Shown one piece after another: positions 11,369-22,720 of a stretch of DNA of 64,000 bases. The position numbers and the translations under genes were made by a program. Source of the DNA: Takakia lepidozioides (lineage: Eukaryota; Streptophyta; Takakiopsida; Takakiales; Takakiaceae); assembly GCA_030704615.1 (NCBI GenBank), contig CM060731.1, forward strand, positions 88,392,756-88,456,755, read 5' to 3'. Numbering within the stretch: position 1 is the stretch's first letter; each line of letters opens with the position of its first letter. Under the pieces are notes generated by a model, which worked only from the letters and a program-made list of their open reading frames with translations, was not told the DNA's origin and did not search any database.

Positions 11369-12256
11369 TTTCTAATTGTTCCCCACTGTGTATGCAGACG
11401 AAGCAGTTCGATGCATACTGCTTTGTGAAGGAGAACTCAACCTTTGCTTTCCGGAAGGAGGGATTGTTGGTTGACCCGAACTGCGACCCCATCGATTACG
11501 ACGTCCTGTTCAACAACATTCCCACGGAACTTCTCCCCCATAGTTTCACTTCAACGGATCCCCTGCAGTATTCACGGACTCCGAGCCCTGCCTTCATCCA
11601 GACAATTATGGAGGCATGCACTGACCTGGAGGGCAGAGTGCTGGACCTCATCTGTGCTGATTCTTGTACTATGTTGTTCTGTGAATTCTCATTATGTTCA
11701 AATTCACCATGTGTGAAGGGATATTTTTCAATGAGTGGAGGGCATTGTGACAGATGCCTCAATGTGGGCTGGGCGATTTTCCGACCGGCACCTCTTTGCC
11801 TACGAGGAAGACACATCCGTCTCGGGATCCCATCTGGAAGGGCTTCAACGGAATGTGAAGGCTCCCATCGAAGCCAAAGATTCCTCGGATTCCTCGGAGT
11901 CGGAGGAAGAGACAGTAGACATTGATGCCGAGGAGAACCTGAAATACGAGTGAGTGCAAACATTGTAAGTTTGCAAAGCCTTCTGGGTGATTTTTTGTCG
12001 AACGCATTTCCGGACTGTGGTTCTCATTGGTCTCGTGGGTGAATGTTATGTGCAGGATTCCAGGATCCGGGTCGAAACATGTAGGGCCTACACTTCCTGC
12101 CAGGACGAATGTCCCGTTCTTTGCGAGGGCCGACTTCATGACGAGCCCGGTGAAGGACTACTCCCTTCCTAGTTATGCAGCTAAACTCGAAAATACAGCG
12201 ATTAGACGATGTGAGAATCCCAGTAAAGTAGAGCAGATTTTGGAGAGGGCTAGGGA

Positions 12257-12267
12257 GGATAGAAGGA
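12257..12267 (+). repeat. Left target-site duplication of the inner element
   Basis: GGATAGAAGGA here and GGACAGAAGGA at 26192-26202 flank the inner element. The uninterrupted homologous site in P2 (near 22,317-22,327) has the sequence only once. Eleven bases is within the 8-11 bp range known for Mutator-like insertions. One base differs between the two copies. Confidence 0.7.
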
Positions 12268-13092
12268 GGTTTACTATTTCATGAGCAGAAACCATGAGCC
12301 GTGAGCCATGAGCCGCGTGAGCCGCATGAGCGGTTAGCCGAAGTCTAAGACACGCGGATTTCATGAGCGGACTCCTCCAAATTTGGAAATGCGGCAGATT
12401 AAACAAGTATTAAAATAATAGTTTTATATTTGACCTTGCCGTTTTTGGAAGTTACAGATCCTGTAATGCGGCAAAGATATGTCGTCAGTAACAACTTCGC
12501 TCATGGTTTTTTAGATCCGCTCATGGAAATGAGTGACCGTGCAACGAGAAATCCAGTATACCACGGCAAAAGGACGTCGCATACTGGCCTGTATAGAGTA
12601 TTCCGCGGTTTTACATGCCTTAACATTGGAATGAAGCTGACCCTTTTGCCGCGACTGAACCAATAGAGTCTGCACAATTGTGTCATCTTCCAGTATTCGG
12701 CGGGAAAGTTTTGCAAGTGAACTAGGAAATGCGGTGCCGCATTAGGGTTCGCACGTGCGAAATTTCTGGGCGGTTTGGTGTTGCTGACTGCCGCATCTAC
12801 CAGTACCTACGATGTTACTTGGAAATGCAGCGCCGCATTTCCTTGCCGGGGGTCGAATGAGGAAAGCAAAGTTTGGGAGAGCAGAAAAACAGGAACCCTC
12901 CAACACACAAAAATACATGCACGTGGAAACACGAGTGAATGACATAGTATTATCGACGTTCGAGCAAAACAGGTTCCTGGTAGGCAAGACATAAGTCGGA
13001 CCTTTCTGTGGCCAGAGTCAGAGCTACTTGCAGCAGTACAGTTCTACTATCCGAAAAGGATGGGCGTACCATTGTGTTGGGACCGCAAGCCA
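12268..13092. other. Left end and noncoding flank of the inner element
   Basis: There are repeats of CATGAGC and GTGAGCC at 12,281-12,340, a TTTCATGAGCGG echo near 12,359-12,370 and two family 1 palindromes near 12,727-12,745 and 12,820-12,842. The rest has no recognisable gene; an open stretch at 12,430-12,666 shows no known motif. Confidence 0.5.
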
Positions 13093-13095
13093 AGG

Positions 13096-16000
13096 TCACT
13101 GGTCCCCTGGATCCATATTCAGAAGAGTGTGCACCTCTTGGGGGCTCAACCCTGGTACATGTATGAAGTGATGAGTTGTGGAATTACACCGGAGTCTCTT
13201 TAGGTACACGTAGTACAGATGCTTGCAAGGGCAGTATGATGCCCCCTTGTTCGCCATGATCTGAAAGTCGGTGCAATTGCAGGTGGGTAATTCTGAAATG
13301 GTGATGGTGTACACCTCATTGCAAACAGCTGAGCCTGCCGTGGCCATCTGATACACACGCCCGAAGCCTGGTGGGGGCACTTCTGTCGAGCTCTGGATTG
13401 TACAGTTCATCCGAAGTGCATTCCCCATCCTTGTCTCGTTCACTTTTGAGGGAGGTCGCCGCCTCTTCGGTTTCCCCCAACGGTGTGTAGGATGCTTAGA
13501 GCTGTCGGGTCCCATTGTTCTTGCTCTCACATGGGTCGGTGGTGGAGGCTGTGGAAGCGGAAATGGTTGTCTGGGGATGTTAGTGCGCTGCACCATCCGA
13601 AATCCTGCGGCGGTAAGGGCGTCGGCCTCAACCTGACTCAAATCGCAGCCTGGTTCCACCGGCCACACCGGGGGAGCCTCTGGCATTGTTTGTATGCCGT
13701 ACTTGGGCTTTCCATACACGCAAGTCATAATGTCGTGCCTGCAGAACCAGAACTGGGTGGTTGTCGCCTCCGCAAACTTTGCATGGACAAATCTTCCTGT
13801 AAAAGTAGGAGCAGGGACAGCACCATCTGGATTCCTCCTTATCATCTCTAAACAACGTTGCCGTGTATCCACTCGAATTGCGGAACACCTGCCTTGAAAC
13901 GACGGCTTTGTGCGAGCAATTCTCCACTGTGACGCAAACACAGTCGTCTCCACAATGGCTTGGCCATACTGCATAAGGGGGCGGAATCTGGGGCAAGCGA
14001 GCGGTGGAAATTTCTCGCACGGAATCCCCGCTTGAAGGCGATGGCGATCTGGAATTTCTTGGGCTTCCAGTGCTGGAAGACACATTGTGCGGCAACATGA
14101 CGGGCCCTCGAGGTGCTGTCCGAATGTTCCTGTCGGATCTCCAGGAATCCTCTTCGCACCCGGGTTCCTCTTCAATCCTCCGCCTCACAGGGCGAGTACG
14201 GACGTCCCCCTCTAGGTGCTCACCTCTGCGGTGCAGAGGCGTCCTTTTGATCTTCTCTCGCAATGCTGTCGCCCATTTCAGTGGATTCTTCGACCTTGAA
14301 GCTGTTCGCACCAACAATTCCTCCCTGTCCGGCCCAAAGCCCCATTGTTTCCCGCTCAGGAACTTGTAGTACGTGGCTTGCTGCATGATTGCTCTGTCGA
14401 TGTCCTCCGTTGTGGCCGTCACTATGTCCACCAGATGTGCGGCAGAAGACGCTCGCCAGGAGGAGTGCACTGATTCTGCCATATTCGTGTTCGGCATGTC
14501 CGTGTCGGAATCCAAGCACCGCTCCTACAAGGACACAGACAATGGTGAGGAACCAATGGAAAGGTCCGTAATAGAAAGACAATTGCACAAAAATGACAGC
14601 ATCATACCTCCCGCATGTACTGTCCAAACTGTCGATACTGGAAATGCCACCACCCCAACCAGCTGTGCAAGGCTCCCAGATTGGTTGTCTCCACTGCACC
14701 TGACGTGTTCCACCAAGCCTCAATGATAGCAAACTTAACTCCGCGTCATCAAATGTGGGTGCATCCTTCCACGCCGTACAAAGGACACGGTGTTCAGCCT
14801 GGAATGAGCTAGCAACAAATTTGGTAGTGTAGTGGGATAGACTCTGCATCCAATGGAATCCACATGATCTCTCTTTCCCCTCCATTGGAACATTGGGGTC
14901 CTCACCGTACACACGCCGCACCGCTGCCCAGTTGGCCTGAGCGTTGTCAGCCATGAATCCCCTGAAATTGGGCTCTGGCAATCCCGCCCTTGCCATCTAC
15001 TCGTTTATGCCCTCCCACAGATGCATCTCCGACTGTGTGTCCTCCCCTTTCATCTCGCAGATTGCAATCGTCATGAGCCTCTTGGAGTGATAGTCATAAA
15101 CATACGCACCCATAGTCACCCACTAATGGTTTGTAATTCGCTTGATGTGATCAAACATCACCCAAGCATTCGACAAGTTTCCAGTTGTCATGCGAGTGAC
15201 CAAGTCGACTCCACTCCCAGGCCCACACGTCGACATTTTAAAAATGTAACAACGATCGGATTCGCTGCCTTGCCCTGGAAACCTGCTACCTTGGATGTAG
15301 TCATATCCAGTCATTCGTTTCACCTCCAAGATTGAGTGCATGTCCGACCCCCGGCCGAACTCCTGCTTGCAAGATACGATGTGATTCCGCACATTCGGAC
15401 TACAAACGTGCAAGACGGACTCCAACAGGTCAAGCATCTCCTCTTCGTTAAAGGGCACTTGGTCTGAACCATCTTCAGATATGATTTTGCCAAGAGCAAT
15501 CTTGTGGGCTGCCTTCAGCTGAATCTGCTTTGGTCTGACTCCGGGGCTCAATTTCACCTCCTCTTTTATGATGTCGTGTGCTTCCTGCACAGCCTCACGC
15601 ATGTTGCCTCTCGCCAAGGGGTGGCAGTGGACCCCAACGTGTATGCAAGCTCTAGTCAAGTTCGGGAGCAAATGGATAACGTAATATTGCTTGGCTCTGC
15701 ACATGGACATGCACGTCGGTGGTTCTTTGCAATGTGCGCACTTGAAAGTACCCGCAGGAGCTTGGCTGGAGACAATGAATGGATGATGCGTTGTGCCAGT
15801 CCAATCCGTCTCGTTTCTCCGCCCTCCTTTGGAAAGAAAGTGGAAGCAGGCGGGATTGAGGCACCTCAGCTTCCCCGCACAGAGGACGTATCATACATGA
15901 ACACCATCAGCAATTTTCGTGCTACTGGTCTTCGTCACACACCAGGGGTGTCCATCATGCTTTCGATCCATGTCTGTTAACATCCCTGAGGCTTTGTTTG

Positions 16001-16700
16001 ACGAAGTAACAGGTGGAAACTCGAAGATGACATTGCCATCAACTTTGGGAGGCAGATACGTTACCTTCCTGACTGGAAATTGGGCATAGTTGAGAGCAGC
16101 CAGCTCGGAGCGAGAACCATCGAGGTGATGTTGCCGTAGGAGCTGCACAATGGACCGGGTTGGAGTTATGCTCGAGGGTACATGCGTAGCACCTGTAGAG
16201 ACGTCCATCTCGGATTTGAACGATCATGTGGAGGACATGGGGACCTCAATGCACTCATCTTCATCGTCGGAAATGTCGAATACGTCCACACGAGAAGCTA
16301 TGGAGGGTCTTGACGGTCCAGGTCGGGAATGATTATCGTTGCATACCTCTCTGTTGGCAGTGGCCGCCTGTCGGTTTCCGGACTCCTTTGTGGATGGTAA
16401 GGGCAGCGACTGATTCGGAAAGGGAATGGGCATTCCCACAGCTCGGTACACGATGGTGTCTGATGGGGGTACGTGCCATTCGATTCCGCAACCTCCGTCG
16501 TTACCTAGCACGACAATGGTCTCGTCAACCTGTCCAGGAACATCCTTCCTTTCTTCTTCCAAATAAACTGTGCCCGGTTTGAGCTTGAATTTGGAACAAA
16601 GGTAAGTTTCAGTCACTCTGCAAAGTCCTCCCTCGTTTGGGATCCAGGCTCTCCCAAGTTGCGGACGACAGCAAAATATAGCGTAGGAATTCGGAGCCAT
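13096..16700 (-). CDS. MULE-type transposase with C-terminal SWIM zinc finger, multi-exon, possibly broken
   Basis: This would be the enzyme that cuts and pastes the element. Reading leftward from an ATG at 16,700: an N-terminal region with acidic stretch (DISDDEDE); paired Cys and His residues around 15,700-15,890; a DDE-type core with 'GAYVYDYHSKRLMTIAICEMKGED' at about 15,110-15,040, then 'FRGFMADNAQANWAAVRRVYG' at about 14,970-14,910 (second acidic residue) and 'CGFHW' near 14,860; 'NMAESVHSSW' near 14,470; and a SWIM finger 'CNCTDF...CPCKH' (CxC...CxH) at about 13,285-13,210. MULE transposases carry this core and finger in this order. Frame changes near 16,215, 14,740 and 14,230 may be introns (a TTGTAG acceptor near 14,525 is plausible) or damage. 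I could not define every splice site. Confidence 0.65.
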
Positions 16701-16715
16701 CGAACACCGCACCAA

Positions 16716-17085
16716 GTTGGCAAGTGCGAGGTTCAGTATAGCGACAGACGAAGGCTCACAGGCACCATGCGGAGTTCATCGACGATTGGAAGTCGCACAT
16801 TGAATTGGAAAGTATAGTTTCAAGCTACATGCATGAAGGTGGGAGGTGTGATTCCATAGCCAGTAAGTTAGACAATGATGGCCGAATCGGCGACGAAAAA
16901 CAACTCCTGACAGTTTCTCCTGAGGGTGGATCCAGCAGTATTCTCGGTGTGCAGACAGGAGCATTCGCACTGACAAGTGCCAGGAATGTTAGTTAAAACG
17001 GTCAGACAACCAAGTTGTGCTCATCAAGACTGGCCACAATTCTGTTGTTTCGGAACAATGCAACCCATTCAGGTTCAGCATGCGG
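16716..17085. other. Spacer between transposase and palindrome array 1
   Basis: About 370 bases with no gene, repeat or clear promoter motif that I can see. It would contain the promoter of the minus-strand transposase, but no TATA box stands out. Confidence 0.3.
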
Positions 17086-18390
17086 AAATGAGGTTTCAGA
17101 TTTCCGTCCGGAGTGATTCTTTCGATTGCTTCTGGACGGAAATACGGCGCCGCATTTCCATATTGCATCTTAGTCATGCACCAGAACGACGGAAATGCGG
17201 CACCGAGTTTCCTTCCGGGGGAAACCTTTACACTCTCCAGAACGGAAATGCGGTAACGCATTTCCATCCAACAAGCACGGTATGTGAAGGTGGAACGGAA
17301 ATGCGGTACCGCATTTCCGTTCTGATTGAGAATCATGAACAACGGGAACAGAAATGCGGCACCGCATTTCCGTCCGAGTCGCACTTTCCGACATTCCTGA
17401 ACGGAAATTCGGCGCCACATTTCCGTCCGAGTCGCACTTTCCGACATTCCTGAACGGAAATTCGGCGCCGCATTTCCGTTTTGTATCTCATGCATGGAGC
17501 CGAGTGCAATTCCGACCGCTTGAGACATTCATACTATCCAGAACGGCAATGCGGTACCGCATTTCCGTTCTGACTGAAAATCGTGAACCATCGGTACTGA
17601 AATGCGGCAGGGCATTTCCATCCGAGTCACACCTCCCTCACAAGCCAGAACGGAAATGCGGCACCGCATTTCCGCCCGGGTGAGACCTTCATACTCTCCA
17701 GAACGGAAATGCGGTAACGCATTTCCATCCAGCAAGCACGGTATGTGAAGGTGGAACGGAAATGCGGTACCGCATTTCCGTTCTGATTGAGAATTATGAA
17801 CAACGGGAACAGAAATGCGGCACCGCATTTCCGTCCGAGTCGCACATTCCGACATTCCAGAACGGAAATGCGGCGCCGCATTTCCGTTTTGTATCTGATG
17901 CATGGAGCCGAGTGCAATTCCGACCGCTTGAGACATTCATACTATCCAGAACGGAAATGCGGTACCGCATTTCCGTTCTGACTGAAAATCGTGAACCATC
18001 GGAACTGAAATGCGGCAGCGCATTTCCATCCGAGTCGCACCTCCCTCACAAGCTAGAATGGAAATGCGGCACCGCATTTCCGTTCTTATGAAAAATCGTG
18101 AAACATCGGAACTGAAATGCGGTACAGCATTTCCGTCGGAGTCGCACCTTCCGACATTCCAAAACGTAAATGCGGCGCAGCATTTCCGTTTTGTATGTGA
18201 GGCATAGAGCTTTGGAACGAAAATGCGGCACCGCGTTTCTGCGAGGGTCAGACCTTAATACTCTACAGAACGGAAATGCGGTACCGCATTTCCGTTCTGA
18301 CTGAAAATCGTCAACAGCGGGAACAGAAATGCGTCGCAACTTCCGACATTCTAGAACGAAAATGCGGCGCCGCATTTCCGTTTTGTATAT
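17086..18390. repeat. Palindrome array 1, 53-bp period
   Basis: About 23 copies of GAAATGCGGYRCCGCATTTC. Centres fall at 17148, 17201, 17254, 17307, 17360, 17413 and 17466, exactly 53 bases apart, then 17555, 17608, 17662, 17715, 17768, 17821 and 17874, then 17963, 18016, 18070, 18123, 18176, 18229 and 18282, and finally 18368. Steps are 53 or 54 except two of 89 and one of 86. The linkers repeat too (for example a 'GAGTCGCAC' word), giving a higher-order repeat of 408-461 bases. The central dinucleotide is CG, TG, CA or TA. Long open frames across the array arise because the palindrome has no stop in any frame; I do not regard them as genes. Confidence 0.95.
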
Positions 18391-18404
18391 GAGGCCTGGA
18401 GCCA

Positions 18405-21400
18405 ATGCCGAAGGGGAGGAAGCAGATGCGTCAACAGGAGGAGATTTCCATCTCGCAACATCAGGCCACGCAGGCAACCCAGCCACCAGTGAGAGCTCCG
18501 TGCTATCGGGATTCGCCAGCTGATCGAGCAGCGAAACCCGTCTCATTTTTCTTCTGCAATTCTTAGACTGTATGCTAGGAGACTTGACTGCAGAAGATGT
18601 TTGCATGCCTAACCGGAAAGGTGGACGTGCTAGAGGGATCGCAGGAATCCGAAGAGCCGCAGGCAGAGTCTGTGGAGCTAGCTGCAACACGCACACCCAG
18701 CCGATCCACGAGCACGGGTCTTCCTGCCGGTCCTAGCCCTGTGCGTTTCAAGGACGCGGCTTCCAAGGGCAAGTCTTTGCAGTTCAAAGCCCCAGAGAGT
18801 GACTCGCCTTCAAAGGTCATGGAGAATTGCCAGCAGGGGTCTAGCTCTTCTCTAGCAAAGACGAAGAAGAAGCAGCCCGTCCTTCAACTTGTTTCTGAAC
18901 CGGACCAGGCCGTTTCCCCCCCACCCAGGCGAATGAAGCAGATTCAATTGCAGTAGACACCTTCACCTGCAAGAATGAGGAAGCACAAGGCAACCGCAAA
19001 ACCAATTCCACGAGCTGAAGCCCAGTTCCTGCTTGATTTCCAGCCTGCTGCAGCGAAGGCAATGGGATCGACCGTCGATCTGGTACCGGAGGAGGGTGCT
19101 GCTTCTCAACGTTCTCAGCAAGACCTGACCAGAGTTGAGGAAGACCTGACCACTGAAGGCCCGGAGGAGGCCTCTGCAATTGCACAATCGTCCGCAAAGA
19201 TTCCCCAGAGTGCAGCTCCAGTTGGGGATGCTCAAGCTGCTCAGCCCCAGCCGCCACCAGCAGAAATGTCTCCGGAGGAATTCCAAAGTGCAGCGGATAC
19301 AATGTTGGAGGAGACACATAGTAGCATTGGCAGAGTTCTGGGCAGCAGGGTATTCCAGCGGACTCTTCGAATCCCACTCTGTCGCATGGTCTCCCTTCCC
19401 ACCGTCAGGCAGGCACTTCCCGGAGATGTGGATAAGCTCAAGTTTGCATTTCGAGAAGGGTACCGTCTAGGTTCGCCAGCCTTCTACGTTTCCCTTGAGA
19501 ATGAGGACGGCGAATCTCGTGGACCCACTGCGGAGGAATTGTCAACATGGGATACCCACTGGCACACTCGCAACGACGAATTCGAGGCAACCCTGAAGGG
19601 TGATCACGACTTCGGCCATATGTCGGGTAAAATGTTCTTTGTGTGGGACGGGAATCACCGACTTCTCGCCTGGTGGGAGTACATCAAGCAGAACCATGCC
19701 AAGCACATTGGCTGGCATTACATGGTGGAGTGTGTCATCCTCAAGGTGAAGGCGACAGACTCCTTCTTGCTCAAGAATGCCATGGCGGACCTCAACTCGT
19801 AAGATACTCATACCCTCCCAAGCACGTTCGAAATGCGGTGCCGCATTTCGGTTTCGAATCTGTTTTGTTTCCGTGCTTCCGTGGACTGAACTGGAGAGTG
19901 TGCCTTGTAGGGTCACTTAAAATGCATACGTGCATACCCACATGGCACATATGCTGTACAGGGTGAGGAAAACTGGTCTCACTGATCCGCACATGTTCGC
20001 GGAAATGCTGGAGCCCGAGCTCATTCAGAAAGCCGTGGCAAAAACTGACCGGACATGGTATCGTCTCACTATGGATGGAATGGTGGAGGTGATATACGAA
20101 GTAAGTCGTCCTCCCATTTCCCTCTGCTCATCCTTCCCCAATTTCCGGTAATCTTTCCACATGAATCGAATGTAACGCTTCTGCATGTTTTTGTTGGCAG
20201 TCAAACATCAAGCTGGATTTGGCCCATGCCAAACGCTTCTTCATGGAAAGTGAGGGGTAGGTCAAAACGTTGCAGTCATTGACTGAGCACTTGAAGGAAG
20301 CCGGGGTCAAGTCCAGAACGAAATACAAGTCAAAGCTTGTGAAGCTGGTGGCCATTGCAGATCCGGCACTTGGAAAGGACTTCATCCCCGAGATTGCAAA
20401 ACACTATTCTCGGGCCATGCAGCCGACTGTTTCAATTCACTGAAGTTCCTTCCTAGTAATAGCCACTCTTCTTCCTGCTCCTGACATTGGATCGGAAATG
20501 GCAGACACGGTGGCTGTCAATCTGGAATGCATCGGAGAGTATAAGGACTCTGCGAGTACGTTGGTCTCAACTTTTGCTCACGCATGCTGACTGCCCTGCA
20601 GGTATATGAAATACGTGCTTCTTCAGACAGGAACAGCAGAAACAGATAGTGCAAGTAGAGGGTGAGGAAGAGGACTCCGATGGAGACTTTGCAACCAGCC
20701 CACCCCCCGAGACGCAGCCAAAATCCCCTGTGCCCACCATTGTCACGAGAGGGACGAGAACAGGCTTAGTCAAGAAGGCACTCTTCAACCCCCCGGGGGG
20801 GCACCCTTTTGAGCCGGTGGAAATGAAGAGGCCGAAAGTGGATCCCGATACAGTAGTCCAGTGTGTGAATGAGAGTTTCATGGCGGCTCTGGACGGACGG
20901 GCAGCCAAGTTGGCATACATCAAGACCATGGAGGGTCTGAAGGGCAGAGCACTGAAGAAGGCGGCTGAAGCAGAGCCTTCCGACACCCCTTGGTTTCTGA
21001 AGATGGTCTCGTTCTTCGAGAAGGTGTGTGCAGGGAAGGATTGTAGGAGGGGAGGAAAAGCCATAGAGTGGTCTTGCGATATGATCATCTTGGATATTCC
21101 GGACGGAGAGCCTGTGGAAGGACTGCAAGCTTTGCCATCTTGGAACAGGTACTCCGAGGACTTTTGGAAGAAAGGATTCGGGCTCGCCCGCATGGTGTTG
21201 GACGACAGAGGCTGTGTGGTTGTCCTGGCAAGCAGAGGCAAAAACACAGAGACAGGAATTGCGAAGTGGACCCGCAAGAGCGTCATCCCAATTCTGAAGA
21301 AGAAGTGGACGTGCATCAACACATTGGGCCTTCGGTCGGAAGGGGAGAAGGTAATTAGGACATTAGCAATCTTCCTTTCATTTTGTAACCTGTTTTGAAA

Positions 21401-22585
21401 TGCGGTGCCGCATTCGATTTCTAATCGTTCCCCACTGTGTATGCAGACGAAGCAGTTCGATGCATACTGCTTTGTGAAGGAGAACTCAACCTTTGCTTTC
21501 CGGAAGGAGGGATTGTTGGTTGACCCGAACTGCGACCCCATTGATTACGACGTCCTGTTCAACAACGTTCCCATGGAACTTCTCCCTCATAGCCTCACTT
21601 CAACTGAACCCCTGCGGTATTCATGCACTCAAAGCCCTGCCGTCATTCAGACAATTATGGAGACATGCACTGACGTGGAGGGCACAGTGCTCGACCTCAT
21701 CTGTGGGACAGGTATGCAGAATCTTGTTGTATGCTTTTCTGCAAACTCTCGTTATGCTTTCATTCGCAACATCTGAAGGGCCATGTCATAATGTGTGGAT
21801 GGCATTGTAACAGGTGCCTCAATGTGGGCTGGGCGGTTTTCCGACCGGCACTCTTTGCCTACGAGGAGGACACAGGCGTCTGGGGATCCCATCTGGAAGG
21901 GCTGCAACGGAATGTGAAGGCTCCCATCGAAGTCAAAGACTCCTCGGATTTGTCGGAGTCGGAGGAAGAGACAGTGGACATTGATGCCGAGGAGAACCCG
22001 GAATACGAGTGAGTGCAAACATTGTAAGTTTGCAAAGCCTTCTGTGTGATTTTTTGTCAAATGCATATCCGGACTGTGGTTCTCATTGGTCTCGTTGGTG
22101 ATTGTAATGTGCAGGATTGGAGGATCCGGGTCGAAACATGTAGGGCCTACACTTCCTGCCAGGAAGAATGTCCCGTTCTTTGCGAGGGCCGACTTCATGA
22201 CGAGCCCGGTGAAGGACTACTCCCTTCCTAGTTATGCAGCTAAACTCGCAAATACACCGATTAGACGATGTGAGAAAATCCCAGTTAAGTAGAGCAGATT
22301 TTGGAGAGGGCTAGGGAGGACAGAAGGATAAGGAAAGAGTTGGCAACAGCTGAGGCAGGTAGACGGGTGCGAAAGTTCATATGTGATTCAGCGGATGAGA
22401 GCGATGCAGAAAGGGAGGACGACGAGCCAACGGAGGTGAGATGGTCGGTTCTGCAAGGTGAAGATGGGATTTTTGAAAGCCTGGCCAACGACCAGTCCGC
22501 TGAAGATGAGAAAAGCAATGACGGGGTGGAGGCGGAGCAGAACAGTCAAGGACAGGACGACAGTAGTGATGATTTTCAAGATTAA
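18405..22585 (+). pseudogene. P2: ParB-like plus beta-class DNA methyltransferase-like gene, broken
   Basis: Direct duplicate of P1 with the C-terminal tail uninterrupted. The ParB-like domain (about 19,340-19,745) has 'VWDGNHRLLAWW' at 19,641-19,676. The methyltransferase-like part has 'CDMIILDIPDG' at 21,074-21,106 and the X-I region near 21,650-21,711 ending in 'LDLICGTG', completed across an intron (21,712-21,813) by 'ASMWAGRFSD'. This glycine motif, lost in P1, is the AdoMet-binding signature. An acidic tail ends at TAA 22,583. Defects: TAG at 18,954 and 20,258 where P1 reads CAG, TAA at 19,918 where P1 reads GAA, a 1-base deletion in the exon after 21,814, a frameshift near 22,275, and replacement of the WYLDM/Lys-rich segment (P1 10,170-10,590) by about 220 unrelated bases. 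The first exon lies directly against array 1, so the P1-type start is missing. Confidence 0.65.
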
Positions 22586-22589
22586 TACA

Positions 22590-22720
22590 ATTTTGATGAA
22601 CTCTCTGTACATTTAAATTCAATTCCAGAGTATATAAAGGCAATTCTCCCCGTCCTTCATGTCCCCTCTCCCATGTGCTTCTAAACGACAACATCGTCCA
22701 AACCTGGTCCCTCCCAAAAT
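22590..22720 (+). promoter_or_regulatory. TATA-box promoter-like segment facing array 2
   Basis: GAGTATATAAAGG (TATA at 22,631-22,640) is followed by a pyrimidine-rich stretch and the first palindrome of array 2 about 90 bases on. The same segment precedes array 3 (TATA 26,505-26,514). It lies just after the P stop codon and points into the array, where no plus-strand gene follows. A transcript made of serial hairpins is a possible product (inference). Confidence 0.5.

Larger units (their letters stand above)
7983..12267 (+). pseudogene. P1: ParB-like plus beta-class DNA methyltransferase-like gene, broken
   Basis: A large multi-exon gene, decayed. Order: basic N-terminus (ATG 7983); Ser/Pro/Lys-rich linker with basic clusters that could be nuclear localisation signals (8600-8680); a ParB/sulfiredoxin-type domain (about 9080-9480) with 'VWDGNHRLLAWW' at 9376-9411; two helical exons (9646-9835, 9940-10205); a Lys-rich coil (10,380-10,620); then a methyltransferase-like region with 'CDMIILDIPDG' (motif IV position, usual DPPY replaced) at 11,026-11,058 and 'RVLDLIC' plus 'WAGRFSDRHLFAYEED' (motif I region) at 11,640-11,815; acidic stretch to 11,950; last exon from about 12,056. 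Motif IV before motif I is the beta-class order. GT-AG introns are at 9534-9645, 9836-9939 and 11,302-11,397. Defects: TAG at 8881, TAG at 10,667 where P2 has CAG, a 1-base deletion near 11,126, and loss of the Gly motif at 11,660. The tail exon is cut at 12,267 by the inner element and resumes at 26,192. Confidence 0.65.

Noticed and set aside
17170-18090. Long open frames on both strands across array 1
   Set aside because: They follow from a stop-free palindrome; frames exist on both strands over the same bases and the words change with the 53-base step.
17086-18390. CRISPR-like look of evenly spaced palindromic repeats
   Set aside because: The linkers repeat as well, the repeats are perfect inverted palindromes with variable centres, there are no cas genes, and the surroundings are eukaryotic with introns.
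18954-20260. Use of TAG as glutamine, as in some green seaweeds
   Set aside because: The KCBP exons contain no in-frame TAG or TAA, and each TAG in P has a CAG in the sister copy, which simple decay explains.
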